A stretch of 21,022 nucleotides of DNA from an uncultured Collinsella sp. (GCA_958350755.1 CATWID010000030.1:1-21022); one strand, 5' to 3'. Counted from the first letter of the stretch, positions 8,157-16,468 are shown. Program-made: numbers and translations. The notes: generated by a model from the letters alone, not told the origin.

Positions 8157-8207
8157 GCCGGTGCGTATTTGCGAAGCAAATACGCGGATGTCCCCATGCC
8201 CGCTCCA
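8157..8207 (+). repeat. Second copy of the Gly-tail hairpin end (46 of 51 bases identical)
   Basis: This 51-base segment repeats 8025-8075, 132 bases downstream, with five substitutions. It contains a perfect 10-bp hairpin with a GAA loop (8163-8185), centred on GCGAAGC, and ends in GTCCCCATGCCCGCTCCA, a slightly decayed copy of the tRNA-Gly 3' end. The 81 bases between the two copies (8076-8156) hold no gene or recognised structure. Confidence 0.85.
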
Positions 8208-8259
8208 ATTCCAAAATGTTAGGTTCATGCCTGCTGTCCATACTTGCACCTGCGCACGG

Positions 8260-8304
8260 TACAATGGTTGGGTTACGACCAACGTGCCAATAACCAAAAA
8301 GGAG
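8260..8304 (+). promoter_or_regulatory. Candidate -10 and ribosome-binding site of purB
   Basis: TACAAT at 8260-8265 is a good -10, giving a leader of about 38 bases. No good -35 lies at 16-18 bases; TTGCAC at 8244 is too close. AAAGGAG (8298-8304) sits five bases before the ATG at 8310 and decides that start over an in-frame upstream codon. Confidence 0.5.
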
Positions 8305-8309
8305 CCGCT

Positions 8310-9656
8310 ATGATCGATCGCTATACCCGCCCGGAGATGGGACACATCTTCTCCCTCGAGAACAAGTACGCCATTTGGCAGGAGATCGAGGTTCTGGCCT
8401 GCGAGGCCCAGGCGGAGCTCGGTAAGATCGGTATTTCCAAAGACGAGGCCCAGTGGATCCGCGATCATGCCAACTTTGAGAAGGCGAAGGTCGATGAGAT
8501 CGAGGAAGTCACGCGCCACGACGTCATTGCCTTCCTGACCAACATGAAGGAATACATCGATGCCGATGTTCCCGAGGGCGACCCCAAGCCCAGCCGCTGG
8601 GTTCACTATGGCATGACCAGCTCCGATCTGGGCGACACGGCTCTGTGCTACCAGCTCACCCAGGCCTGCGACTTGATCATCGAGGATGTCAAGAAGCTCG
8701 GCGAGATTTGCAAGCGTCGCGCCTTTGAGGAGCGCAATACGCTCTGTGCCGGCCGCACTCATGGCATCCATGCCGAGCCGATGACCTTCGGCATGAAGTT
8801 TGGCTCTTGGGCCTGGGAGCTCAAGCGCGATCTGGACCGTCTTGAGGATGCCCGCAAGAACGTTGCCTTTGGTGCCATCTCGGGCGCTGTCGGCACCTAC
8901 AGCTCCATCGAGCCGTTTGTCGAGGAATATGTCTGCGAGCACCTGGGCCTGGTTCACGACCCACTGTCCACGCAGGTCATCAGCCGCGATCACCATGCCT
9001 ACCTTGCCGGCGTTCTCGCCACCACCGCGGCCACCTGTGAGCGCATCGCTACCGAGGTTCGCAACCTGCAGAAGACCGATACGCTCGAGGCCGAGGAGCC
9101 GTTCCGCAAGGGTCAAAAGGGCAGCTCCGCCATGCCGCACAAGCGCAACCCCATCACCATGGAGAAGGTCTGCGGCCTGTCGCGCGTCGTAAAGTCCAAC
9201 GCCCAGGTCGCCTTCGACAACGTCGCCCTGTGGCACGAGCGTGACATTTCGCACTCCTCTGCCGAGCGCGTCGCCCAGGCCGATAGTTTCATCGCGCTCG
9301 ACCACATGTTCCAGTGCCTCATCCGCGTTATCGACGGCCTGCAGCTGTATCCGGCTCGCATGATGGCCAACCTCAACAAGACTCGCGGTCTCATCTTCTC
9401 CTCCAAGGTCCTGCTGGCCCTCGTCGATACGGGCATCACCCGCGAGGACGCGTACGCCATTGTGCAGGAGAACGCCATGGCAACCTGGCACGAGGTGCAG
9501 GATTGCGTCTCCGGCCCCACCTTTAAGGAGCGTCTCGAGGCCGACCCGCGCTGCACCGTCAGCCAGGAGAAGCTCGACGAGATCTTTGATCCGTGGGACT
9601 TCCTCACCCGTATCGACACGGTCTTCGATCGCCTGGAGCAGTTGAGCTTCGAGTAG
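8310..9656 (+). CDS. purB: Adenylosuccinate lyase
   Basis: This 448-residue protein of the fumarase/aspartase superfamily acts twice in purine synthesis. It splits SAICAR into AICAR plus fumarate, and adenylosuccinate into AMP plus fumarate, in the cytoplasm. The sequence has the three family regions: HYGMTSSDLGDTAL (from about 99), GRTHGIHAEP (about 148-157) and the signature loop GSSAMPHKRNP (271-281), which carries the catalytic Ser. The length is normal for a bacterial PurB. The ATG at 8310 follows AAAGGAG; an in-frame reading 66 bases further upstream lacks such a site. It appears to be a single-gene unit, with its own -10 upstream and a terminator at 9700. It is separated from tRNA-Gly by the repeat block. 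Its substrate is made by PurC, encoded about 7 kb downstream. Confidence 0.96.
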   Translation: MIDRYTRPEMGHIFSLENKYAIWQEIEVLACEAQAELGKIGISKDEAQWIRDHANFEKAKVDEIEEVTRHDVIAFLTNMKEYIDADVPEGDPKPSRWVHYGMTSSDLGDTALCYQLTQACDLIIEDVKKLGEICKRRAFEERNTLCAGRTHGIHAEPMTFGMKFGSWAWELKRDLDRLEDARKNVAFGAISGAVGTYSSIEPFVEEYVCEHLGLVHDPLSTQVISRDHHAYLAGVLATTAATCERIATEVRNLQKTDTLEAEEPFRKGQKGSSAMPHKRNPITMEKVCGLSRVVKSNAQVAFDNVALWHERDISHSSAERVAQADSFIALDHMFQCLIRVIDGLQLYPARMMANLNKTRGLIFSSKVLLALVDTGITREDAYAIVQENAMATWHEVQDCVSGPTFKERLEADPRCTVSQEKLDEIFDPWDFLTRIDTVFDRLEQLSFE

Positions 9657-9699
9657 GGTTAAACTAATTCGACCGCTTGCGGTTGCATTTGGACCATTG

Positions 9700-9732
9700 G
9701 CGCCTTGCCCGTCTTGGGCGAGGCGCTTTTTT
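9700..9732 (+). terminator. Terminator of purB
   Basis: An 11-bp stem, GCGCCTTGCCC with GGGCGAGGCGC (one T-G pair), has the loop GTCTT and is followed by six T. Confidence 0.92.
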
Positions 9733-9758
9733 ATTGCCGCATCAGCCCCGGGTATAAA
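9731..9758 (+). promoter_or_regulatory. Candidate promoter of the solute-binding protein/diguanylate cyclase operon
   Basis: TTATTG (9731-9736), a 16-base spacer and TATAAA (9753-9758) directly follow the purB terminator. If used, transcription starts after the ATG at 9759. This supports the GTG at 9795 as the translation start. Confidence 0.5.
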
Positions 9759-9794
9759 ATGAAATCCGACTGCTGTTTCGATGAAGGGAGGCGC

Positions 9795-10631
9795 GTGCCC
9801 GGACGTATCAAGCGAGTCGCCATTGTCTCGTTTACGCTCATGCTCCTTGTTGCTGCCTGTGTGGCCGCCCTGACGTATACCGTTCGAAGCAGTTCTTCCT
9901 CCTCGAATGAAGCCGACAAAGATCTCCCAGTACTCAAAATCGGCGTTACGGATAACGACCCCTATGTGTATATCGATACCACGGGCGATTACGTCGGTAT
10001 CGATATCGACATCGCCCGCGAGGCCTGCAAGCGTGCGGGGCTCAAGCCACAGTTTGTCGATATTGACTGGAACGATCGCGACCGGCTGCTCAAAAACGGT
10101 GATATCGATTGCCTGTGGTGTGATTATTCTCCCTGTTATCGCGAGGATAAGTATTACTGGACCGAGCCGTATCTAACCGTGACGGTCTCGGTTGCCGCCA
10201 AGAAAACGAGTGGCATCAAGTCCTTGGCGCATCTCGATGGAAGCAAGACCATCGCGGTGATTGCGGGCTCGGTGAGCGAACGCCGATTGTTCGCAGGGGA
10301 TCTGGAAATCTCGCCGGACGTGCAAATCAAATCGTATGGTTCTGCCGAGCTCTGCAAAGCCGCCCTCGCCAAAGGGTATGTCGACTGTTGGATGGCGGAC
10401 GTTCAGCCGCTTGATCGACTTGTCGCCCAGTATCCCGGCCTTTACCGCGTGTTCGCTGACAACGTTATGACGGTTGACCTTGGCGTCGCGTTTAAGGACG
10501 GCTATGAGGGGGAGTACGTCAAAAACCTCAATACCGTGCTGTTCGAGATGGATCGAGATGGCACGATTGAGCGCATTGTGGGCAAGTACAAGGCGGGGGC
10601 GACGACGGACGGGCAAGGAGCGGAATCATGA
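9795..10631 (+). CDS. Periplasmic solute-binding lipoprotein (SBP family 3), coupled to a diguanylate cyclase
   Basis: The GTG at 9795 is taken as the start because AAGGGAGG lies just before it and the upstream ATG (9759) overlaps a -10-like sequence. This gives 278 residues: a basic N-terminus, a hydrophobic segment, and the lipobox LVAAC with Cys22, so a membrane-anchored lipoprotein (an uncleaved anchor is the alternative). The rest is a family-3 bacterial solute-binding fold, which usually binds amino acids or other small polar solutes. Its beginning is LKIGVTDNDPYVY, then GIDIDIAREA, and later DCLWCDYSPCYREDKYYWTE, where family members carry the ligand-site region. No transporter permease or ATPase is nearby. 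Instead the stop codon overlaps the start of the GGDEF gene (ATGA), so the two are translated together. The likely role is a ligand-sensing partner of that enzyme. The ligand is unknown. Confidence 0.85.
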   Translation: MPGRIKRVAIVSFTLMLLVAACVAALTYTVRSSSSSSNEADKDLPVLKIGVTDNDPYVYIDTTGDYVGIDIDIAREACKRAGLKPQFVDIDWNDRDRLLKNGDIDCLWCDYSPCYREDKYYWTEPYLTVTVSVAAKKTSGIKSLAHLDGSKTIAVIAGSVSERRLFAGDLEISPDVQIKSYGSAELCKAALAKGYVDCWMADVQPLDRLVAQYPGLYRVFADNVMTVDLGVAFKDGYEGEYVKNLNTVLFEMDRDGTIERIVGKYKAGATTDGQGAES

Positions 10632-12427
10632 CAAATGATGAGCGCCGCTTACGCCGAAAGGCATTAGTCACCGTTGCTATCTGCGTTGTGGCCAGCGCTG
10701 CTTTGTTGGGTCTGCTGTATGTGGTCGGCACGCATCGCTGTCTCGATAAAACGCTTGGGTTTGGCCAGGAAACCATGGTGTTTTTAAAAAACGCCTGCGA
10801 AAAATATGACCGATATGAACAGGGAAGAAAAACCGAGGCGACGCACAATTTGGATGCCGCGCTCGAGTCGTTTGCGACGTTCTTGCCACCTGATCACGTT
10901 GAAGTCAACGATGACCTCGTCGAGGAGTACGTCCATACCGAGCACCTTTCGGGAATGTTGGTCATGGACGCCGACGGTCATATGGCCGCTCATTACGATA
11001 TCGACGGTCGCGATCCGCTGATGCTATGGCGAGAGGAGCTTGCCTGTTCGTCGGTCGCATCGATGTACCGAGGCTCCAAGGTGTCCTACTCGACGGTCGT
11101 TGAGCGTCGAGATGTCGACTTTGCCGTGAGTGTTGTTCCGTACGGTGATGGCGTAGCGCTGGGGTATCGATCGCTTGCGCCCGAGCCCGCCGATGATTAT
11201 TCGTATACGATCGCCGACGTGCTCGTGAACAACACATTCCATCAGAGCCCAACGGTGTTCGTGATGCGCGATGCACAAATCGTTTCTTCAAACGATTCGA
11301 CCGTCGATATAACTCTCGCCCGGCTTCTTGCCGATAGCGGAATTGATTGGAAAGACGAAGGCTTATCACGTGTCGAATATCGGGGAAGTACCTGGTATGC
11401 CGTGCGTGCGGCGTATAAGGACTATCGCCTGTTTGCGCTCTATCCCAAATCTGAGGTCATGTCGGGCAGGATTTCATTTATCACTGCCGGCGTACTGGCG
11501 TTCCTGGTGTTTTTGGTTGTAGTGCTGTTGATGCGTATCGTCGCCGATCGTCGCAATTTGGCCGAAAAGGACAAGCAGCTCGGCATCATCAATGCCATCA
11601 GTTCCACGTATGAGTCGACCCTCCTGTTGCATCTCGACACGCTTGAGATCGAGGGGATTAACATGTCGCCATCGGTGGCGAAGATATTTGCCGAGCACTC
11701 CGAGGCATATGACTTTTTTGCAACGGTTTGCCGAGACATTGTGAGTCCCGAAAGTCGCGAGGCGGTCATGGAACTCTTAGATATAAAGACGCTTCGGGAT
11801 CGTATGGAGGGCGTGCCGTACTTGGATGCCGAGGTACGAGACTGCCGAGGTACGTGGTATTCGCTGCAGGTTGTTCCACAGCGCCGCGATGAGCGGGGTC
11901 GACTGGAATCGGTCGTCGTGGCAACGCATAACATCTCGATGACAAAGCGCGCCGAGGAGCTTTCTTTCCAGGACAAGCTGACGGGACTTCGCAATAGAAA
12001 TTACCTTGAGTCCCTTGGCGACGACCTGGTGAACGAGTCCCTGCCCGTGAGTGTGATCATGATGGACTGCAATTTCCTCAAGCGTACCAACGATCTCTAC
12101 GGTCACGAAATGGGCGATGAGCTGCTACGGCGTACGGCGTCTGTATTGAGGCGGGCGGCAGGCGAGAAATATGTGCCTATGCGCATTGGTGGCGACGAGT
12201 TCTTGCTGATTTGCCCTCACACCGATCACGAATCCGCATGTGAAGTAGTGCAAGATCTTCGCCTCAGCCTTGCTGCTGCGAGCGATGAGGTGCTGACAGT
12301 CAGTGCGTCGTTTGGCGTCGCGACGGCAGAGGCACCCGGTTATACACTGACCGAGATTTACCACATCGCTGACCACAACATGTATCAAGAGAAACGAAAA
12401 GTCCACGCTCGGGAAGCAGATTGCTAG
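10628..12427 (+). CDS. Membrane diguanylate cyclase with extracytoplasmic sensor and PAS-like domain
   Basis: This 599-residue protein has a transmembrane segment at about 12-34, an extracytoplasmic sensor region (35-280), a second transmembrane segment (282-304), a PAS-like region (about 315-440) and a C-terminal GGDEF domain. The cyclase domain has LTGLRNRNYLE (451-461), D480, the motif NDLYGHEMGDELL (488-500) and an intact GGDEF at 521-525, so it should make c-di-GMP from two GTP. The usual inhibitory RxxD site five residues before GGDEF is not present (the sequence there is GEKYVPMRI), so product feedback may be absent. There is no EAL or HD-GYP domain. It overlaps the solute-binding protein gene by four bases, suggesting that ligand binding outside the cell controls c-di-GMP synthesis. 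No c-di-GMP receptor is recognised in the window. Confidence 0.92.
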   Translation: MTNDERRLRRKALVTVAICVVASAALLGLLYVVGTHRCLDKTLGFGQETMVFLKNACEKYDRYEQGRKTEATHNLDAALESFATFLPPDHVEVNDDLVEEYVHTEHLSGMLVMDADGHMAAHYDIDGRDPLMLWREELACSSVASMYRGSKVSYSTVVERRDVDFAVSVVPYGDGVALGYRSLAPEPADDYSYTIADVLVNNTFHQSPTVFVMRDAQIVSSNDSTVDITLARLLADSGIDWKDEGLSRVEYRGSTWYAVRAAYKDYRLFALYPKSEVMSGRISFITAGVLAFLVFLVVVLLMRIVADRRNLAEKDKQLGIINAISSTYESTLLLHLDTLEIEGINMSPSVAKIFAEHSEAYDFFATVCRDIVSPESREAVMELLDIKTLRDRMEGVPYLDAEVRDCRGTWYSLQVVPQRRDERGRLESVVVATHNISMTKRAEELSFQDKLTGLRNRNYLESLGDDLVNESLPVSVIMMDCNFLKRTNDLYGHEMGDELLRRTASVLRRAAGEKYVPMRIGGDEFLLICPHTDHESACEVVQDLRLSLAAASDEVLTVSASFGVATAEAPGYTLTEIYHIADHNMYQEKRKVHAREADC

Positions 12428-12540
12428 TATTGCTGTTGCCGGTTTGCGCATTGGGGAATGTTGAATCGGTGCCCGCGATACTTTATCGGTTCGGACGGGG
12501 ATAATAGACGTCTGAAATTGCTTTACGAGAGGGGAACGCA

Positions 12541-12804
12541 ATGATTAGTTTTGATTACAAGCCTCAGGGCGTATGCGCTCGCAATATCCACCTTGACCTG
12601 TCCGATGACGGCAACAAGGTGGTGGGCGTCGAGTTTACCGGTGGCTGCAACGGCAATCTCAAGGCTATCTCTAAGCTGGTCGAGGGTGCTCCTGCCGATC
12701 GTGTAATCGAGGTTCTCGCTGGTAATACCTGCGGTATGAAAAAGACCTCCTGCGCCGACCAGCTTACACGCGCTATCGAGGCCGCTCGCGCCGAGATCGC
12801 CTAA
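12541..12804 (+). CDS. TSCPD-domain protein
   Basis: This 87-residue cytoplasmic protein belongs to the small TSCPD-domain family, related to a Cys-rich C-terminal part of some ribonucleotide reductases. Cysteines are in GVCAR (12), GGCNGN (36), GNTCGMK and KTSCADQ. The last corresponds to the family's name motif, read here as TSCAD. Their spacing suggests a metal or thiol site, but the biochemical role of the stand-alone family is not known to me. GAGGGG precedes the ATG, and a -10-like GATAAT is at 12500-12505. The stop codon overlaps the next ATG by one base (TAATG), so it is coupled to the Tat lipoprotein. Confidence 0.85.
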   Translation: MISFDYKPQGVCARNIHLDLSDDGNKVVGVEFTGGCNGNLKAISKLVEGAPADRVIEVLAGNTCGMKKTSCADQLTRAIEAARAEIA

Positions 12805-14015
12805 TGGGTATCGCCGACCACATCAAGAATGGAATATCGCGCCGCGGCTTTGTGCTCGGCGGTGCTGCCGCGGGCGCTGCCACGGTGCTTGCCGGTTGCT
12901 CGAAAAAAACGGGCACCAGCGACGATGCCGCCGGCGAGCCGCAGGTTATCAAGGACGATTCGAAGATTGTCTCGATCACTGATGAGTACGAAGCTGTTGA
13001 TATCGATCTTGAGCCGGCGGCGTCGTGGACGCTGCCGCTGGGCACGCTGCTGTACTACTGCGATGGCGACTACGCCGCCGCGATGATGGCGCCTGCTTCT
13101 GCCCTGCATGCCAATACGCTTGGTGTGCTCAACCTGGGCGATGGCTCGCTTACCACACTTATCGAGGATCCCGTTGAGGGAACCGGTTATGCGTTTTACG
13201 ACGTTCGCGCGGGTGATGGCGTGTTCGCGTGGGTCGAGATGAACTTTGCCAATGCGTCTTGGAAACTCTATGCGCAAAACCTTGCAGGCTCCTCCCTTAC
13301 CGGCAACGCTGTCGAGCTCGATCGCGGTGGCGAAAATTACGATCCGCCGCTCTTCACAGCGTATGGGTCGTCGGTCATCTGGTATAAGATGCCCTCGTCC
13401 GGCGGCAGCAAGACGAGTAACGATTCGTACTGCTACCGTCAGTCGCCCAGCGAGTCCAAGCCTGAGACTATTTGGAAGTCGACGGGCCGCTTCGCATCCG
13501 CCCCGCGTGTGAGCGACGGCATCCTGACCATCTCGCCCCGCGTGCACAATGATGAGGGCGTCTATTACGGTATGACGGCGATCGACCTGACTGACGGCAA
13601 CAACACGAAGCGAGCTCAGCTGGTGCTTCCTTCGTCGGTTTCGCCTTTCGAGGCCGTGTATATGGGCGATACCTTCGTGTTCTCCATTGAGGCGACGTAT
13701 AACGGTGTGGGTAGCCTGGGCAATATGGGCACCTATATCGGTAACGAGGGCGGGCCGTACCTCTTCCTTTCGCGTGAGCCGCTCGCGTGCGTTGCGGGAA
13801 GGAAAAATAAATACCTGGTTAAAGTCCAGGCGTCGCATTTTTTGATTGACACTTCGGCTAAGACCTACGGCTCGCTTCTGTCGCCCGACCGAGCCCTGGA
13901 GTATGGCGATTATCCAGCTACGGCGGGAAAATCGGACTCATTCCTTACGTACGCCACGGTGCGCAACAGCCAGGGTATACCAGAGACGGTCACCGCACGC
14001 CTATTCTCTCTTTAA
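12804..14015 (+). CDS. Tat-exported lipoprotein of unknown function
   Basis: This is a 403-residue protein. The N-terminus has a twin-arginine signal, SRRGFVLGG (Arg13-Arg14), and a lipobox LAGC with Cys32, so it is probably exported folded and then anchored in the membrane. The mature part starts with a Ser/Asp-rich linker. It then shows many short beta-strand-like stretches with aromatic and Gly residues (for example GDGVFAWVEM, SSVIWYKMP, DGILTISPRV), which would fit a beta-propeller-like fold. That is only an impression, and no catalytic motif or family signature is recognised. It overlaps the TSCPD gene by one base and probably shares its promoter. A hairpin without a strong T-run follows before the two-component genes. 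Confidence 0.75.
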   Translation: MGIADHIKNGISRRGFVLGGAAAGAATVLAGCSKKTGTSDDAAGEPQVIKDDSKIVSITDEYEAVDIDLEPAASWTLPLGTLLYYCDGDYAAAMMAPASALHANTLGVLNLGDGSLTTLIEDPVEGTGYAFYDVRAGDGVFAWVEMNFANASWKLYAQNLAGSSLTGNAVELDRGGENYDPPLFTAYGSSVIWYKMPSSGGSKTSNDSYCYRQSPSESKPETIWKSTGRFASAPRVSDGILTISPRVHNDEGVYYGMTAIDLTDGNNTKRAQLVLPSSVSPFEAVYMGDTFVFSIEATYNGVGSLGNMGTYIGNEGGPYLFLSREPLACVAGRKNKYLVKVQASHFLIDTSAKTYGSLLSPDRALEYGDYPATAGKSDSFLTYATVRNSQGIPETVTARLFSL

Positions 14016-14075
14016 GCTTAGAGGGGTTAAAAAGGCGCCAACAGGGGAATAAGCGCGTTGTAATTGTGAGTACCG

Positions 14076-14112
14076 CCCGCCGAGCTGCCGCGTCATAGTG
14101 GCATCCGGCGGG
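14076..14112 (+). other. Hairpin between the Tat lipoprotein and the response regulator
   Basis: A perfect 7-bp stem CCCGCCG (14076-14082) / CGGCGGG (14106-14112) has an inner TGCC/GGCA pair. No T-run follows, so it could be a weak or factor-dependent terminator, or a leader structure of the two-component operon. Confidence 0.5.
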
Positions 14113-14168
14113 TTCAGGTGCGTTAAAATGGGCTTGTTCTTAGCTAATTGAGACAGGGGGGCCGTGTT

Positions 14169-14891
14169 ATGGCTTCAGATGCAAAAAAGATTCTGCTGGT
14201 CGAGGATGAGAAGGCAATCCGTGACGCCGTCGCTGCCTATCTCGAGCGCGAAGGCTACTGGGTTGTGGGCGTCGGCGACGGCCAGTCCGCGATCGAGGAG
14301 TTCGAGAAGCATCAGTTTGACCTGGTCGTGCTCGACCTTATGCTCCCCAAGATCCCCGGCGAGCGCGTTTGCCGCACCATTCGCGATACCTCGGATGTCC
14401 CCATCATCATGCTGACGGCTAAGGGCGAGATCGAGGACCGTATTATCGGTCTTGAGCTCGGCGCCGACGACTATCTGATTAAGCCGTTCTCGCCGCGCGA
14501 GCTTGTCGCGCGCGTACGCGCCTTGTTCCGCCGTGCCCATCAGGCCGACGAGCCAGCCGTCGAGGTACTCGACTTCGGCGATCTGGTCATCGATATCTCG
14601 GGCCACAAGATTTTGGTCGAGGGCAAGGAAGTCGACCTGACGGCTTCCGAGTTTAAGCTGCTCACCACGCTTGCCCGTCACCCCGGTCGCGTCTACAACC
14701 GCATGGAGCTGGTCGAGAAGGTGCTCGGCTACGACTTTGAGGGCTATGAGCGCACCATCGATAGCCACGTGAAGAACCTTCGCGCCAAGCTGGGCGATGA
14801 TCCCAAGAAGCCCAAGTGGCTCTACACCGTCCACGGTGTCGGCTATCGCTTCGAGGCTCCGGCCAAGACCGATAAGTCGGACGAGAAATAG
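14169..14891 (+). CDS. OmpR-family response regulator
   Basis: This 240-residue DNA-binding response regulator has a receiver domain (about 1-120). The acidic pocket is at VEDE (11-14), the phosphorylation site is Asp56 in VVLDLMLP, the Thr is in MLTAKG and Lys105 is in LIKPFSP. All key residues are present. The C-terminal winged-helix domain (about 130-232) includes LTASEFKLLTTLARHPGRVY and the wing end YTVHGVGYRFE. The ATG at 14169 is chosen because GGGGGG precedes it at 8 bases; a TTG 21 bases upstream is less likely. Eleven bases after its stop comes the histidine kinase, its obvious partner. It resembles the MtrA/RegX3/PhoP type in general layout, but its target genes cannot be told from here. 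Confidence 0.95.
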   Translation: MASDAKKILLVEDEKAIRDAVAAYLEREGYWVVGVGDGQSAIEEFEKHQFDLVVLDLMLPKIPGERVCRTIRDTSDVPIIMLTAKGEIEDRIIGLELGADDYLIKPFSPRELVARVRALFRRAHQADEPAVEVLDFGDLVIDISGHKILVEGKEVDLTASEFKLLTTLARHPGRVYNRMELVEKVLGYDFEGYERTIDSHVKNLRAKLGDDPKKPKWLYTVHGVGYRFEAPAKTDKSDEK

Positions 14892-14902
14892 GGAAATCAC
14901 AT

Positions 14903-16468
14903 ATGACACCTGCGCGCTTTGAAATCGGACAAAAGCACAAGCAGGAGAGCGAGGCGGGTTCCAAGGCTAGTTGGAACACGCCTCGTTCCGATTCACGGCC
15001 AACGATGAGCTATCCCTCGCGCATGGCACTTGCTTTTGCTCTGACATCGCTCATGACGGTATTGGTGCTGGTGGGCGTGGTCTCTGTTGTGTGGGGCACG
15101 GTCTTTTCGGATTACACGCGCTCCAATATCGTCGAAATCGCAAATTCCGCTGCCGAAAAGCTTGCGACGTCGTATGAGGAAAACGGCAATTGGACTGCGG
15201 GCGAGCTGCGCACGGTCGCGACATCGAGTTTGGTGTCCGACGATTTGGGTATGCAAGTCGTCAACAAGAAAGGCGTTGTCGTTTATGACGACTCATGGCC
15301 TTCGGCAAGCGCGACCGCCGATGTGCGCGAGAACGAATCGCCGTCGAGCAGCTCGAGCGGGAAAAAAGCATCGCATAGTCCGGTCTCGTCGGCTCCCACC
15401 GGCTCCGATAGCGTTGCAAACGTCGAAATCATAACGTCTTCCGGCGAGCATGTCGGACAAGTAAAGCTGTGGGCCATCGGCTCCGATGCCTTGCTCACCA
15501 AGGCAGATTCTGCGTTTAGGGAGAAGACCTTTAACGCCATGGCCCTTGCTGCGGTTGTGGCCGTTTGCATTTCGGTCGTTATCGGATCACTCGTGTCGCG
15601 CATGCTCACCAAGCCGATTCACCGTATTACCAGCACGGCCAAGCAAATTCGCGATGGCGATCTGTCTGCTCGTACGGGCTTGCGCGGCGATGACGAGATT
15701 GATCAGCTGGGTGAGACCTTCGATGAGATGGCCACTTCGCTCGAGAAGGATATGAAACACGAGAAACGTTTGACCTCGGACGTGGCTCACGAACTTCGTA
15801 CTCCGCTTATGGCCATGCTCGCAACGGTCGAGGCCATGCAGGATGGCGTATATCCTACCGACGATGAGCACTTGGAGACTGTTGCTTCCGAGACGCGTCG
15901 CCTGGCTCGTCTGGTGCAGCAGATGCTCGACCTGTCGCGCATGGAAAACAGCACGGCTCCGCTCAACCTTGAGCCGGTGGACATGGTTCCTTTCGTGCGT
16001 TCCATCGTCAATGCCCAGGAGCGCCTGTTTGTCGACCGCGATCTGCGCTTGCGCTTTGCTGACGAGACCCAAGGTCACGACGATGTCGTCGAAGCCGATC
16101 CCGACATGATCACACAATGCGTCATCAATCTCATGAGCAACGCCATGCGCTACACCCCCGAGGGCGGTTGGGTCGTGGTGTCGGTGCTCAGTGACCGCAA
16201 ACACGTCAGCGTCGCCGTTTCTGATACCGGCATCGGTATTGCCAAGGATGACTTGTCGCGCATCTTCGGCCGTTTTTGGCGCGCCGATGCCAGCCGTGCC
16301 CGTGAGGCGGGCGGTCTGGGCGTGGGCCTCGCCGTGACTAAACAGATCGTCGAGCGACATCATGGCTACATTTCCGTGGAGTCGGAGCTTGGAAAGGGTA
16401 CGACTTTTACGATTCATCTGCCTCGCGAGCACACGGCGGACGCGGCATCTACTACAATGGAGCACTAG
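14903..16468 (+). CDS. Sensor histidine kinase, partner of the response regulator
   Basis: This 521-residue membrane kinase has a polar 35-residue leader, a first transmembrane segment at about 41-66, an extracytoplasmic domain (67-205) with a Ser-rich stretch, and a second transmembrane segment (209-232). A HAMP linker (233-285) is followed by the HisKA domain with the phospho-acceptor His296 in DVAHELRTPL. The ATPase domain has the N box NLMSNAMRYTPEGG (about 408-421), the G1 box DTGIGI (about 441) and the G2 box GGLGVGLAV (about 470). All catalytic motifs are intact. It starts 11 bases after the regulator, with GGGA as ribosome site. An internal Met35 start would give a shorter leader but has no good site before it. 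The stimulus is unknown. Confidence 0.94.
   Translation: MTPARFEIGQKHKQESEAGSKASWNTPRSDSRPTMSYPSRMALAFALTSLMTVLVLVGVVSVVWGTVFSDYTRSNIVEIANSAAEKLATSYEENGNWTAGELRTVATSSLVSDDLGMQVVNKKGVVVYDDSWPSASATADVRENESPSSSSSGKKASHSPVSSAPTGSDSVANVEIITSSGEHVGQVKLWAIGSDALLTKADSAFREKTFNAMALAAVVAVCISVVIGSLVSRMLTKPIHRITSTAKQIRDGDLSARTGLRGDDEIDQLGETFDEMATSLEKDMKHEKRLTSDVAHELRTPLMAMLATVEAMQDGVYPTDDEHLETVASETRRLARLVQQMLDLSRMENSTAPLNLEPVDMVPFVRSIVNAQERLFVDRDLRLRFADETQGHDDVVEADPDMITQCVINLMSNAMRYTPEGGWVVVSVLSDRKHVSVAVSDTGIGIAKDDLSRIFGRFWRADASRAREAGGLGVGLAVTKQIVERHHGYISVESELGKGTTFTIHLPREHTADAASTTMEH

Noticed and set aside
7936..8207. CRISPR array
   Set aside because: Only two similar 51-base copies with palindromic content and no regular repeat-spacer pattern; no cas genes.
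7968..9491. Minus-strand open frame (507 codons) opposite purB
   Set aside because: It lies opposite a fully recognisable PurB, with no ribosome site or domain; its end crosses the tRNA-tail repeats.
9759..9794. ATG at 9759 as start of the solute-binding protein
   Set aside because: It overlaps a TATAAA -10-like sequence and has no ribosome site, whereas the GTG at 9795 has one and begins a proper lipoprotein signal.
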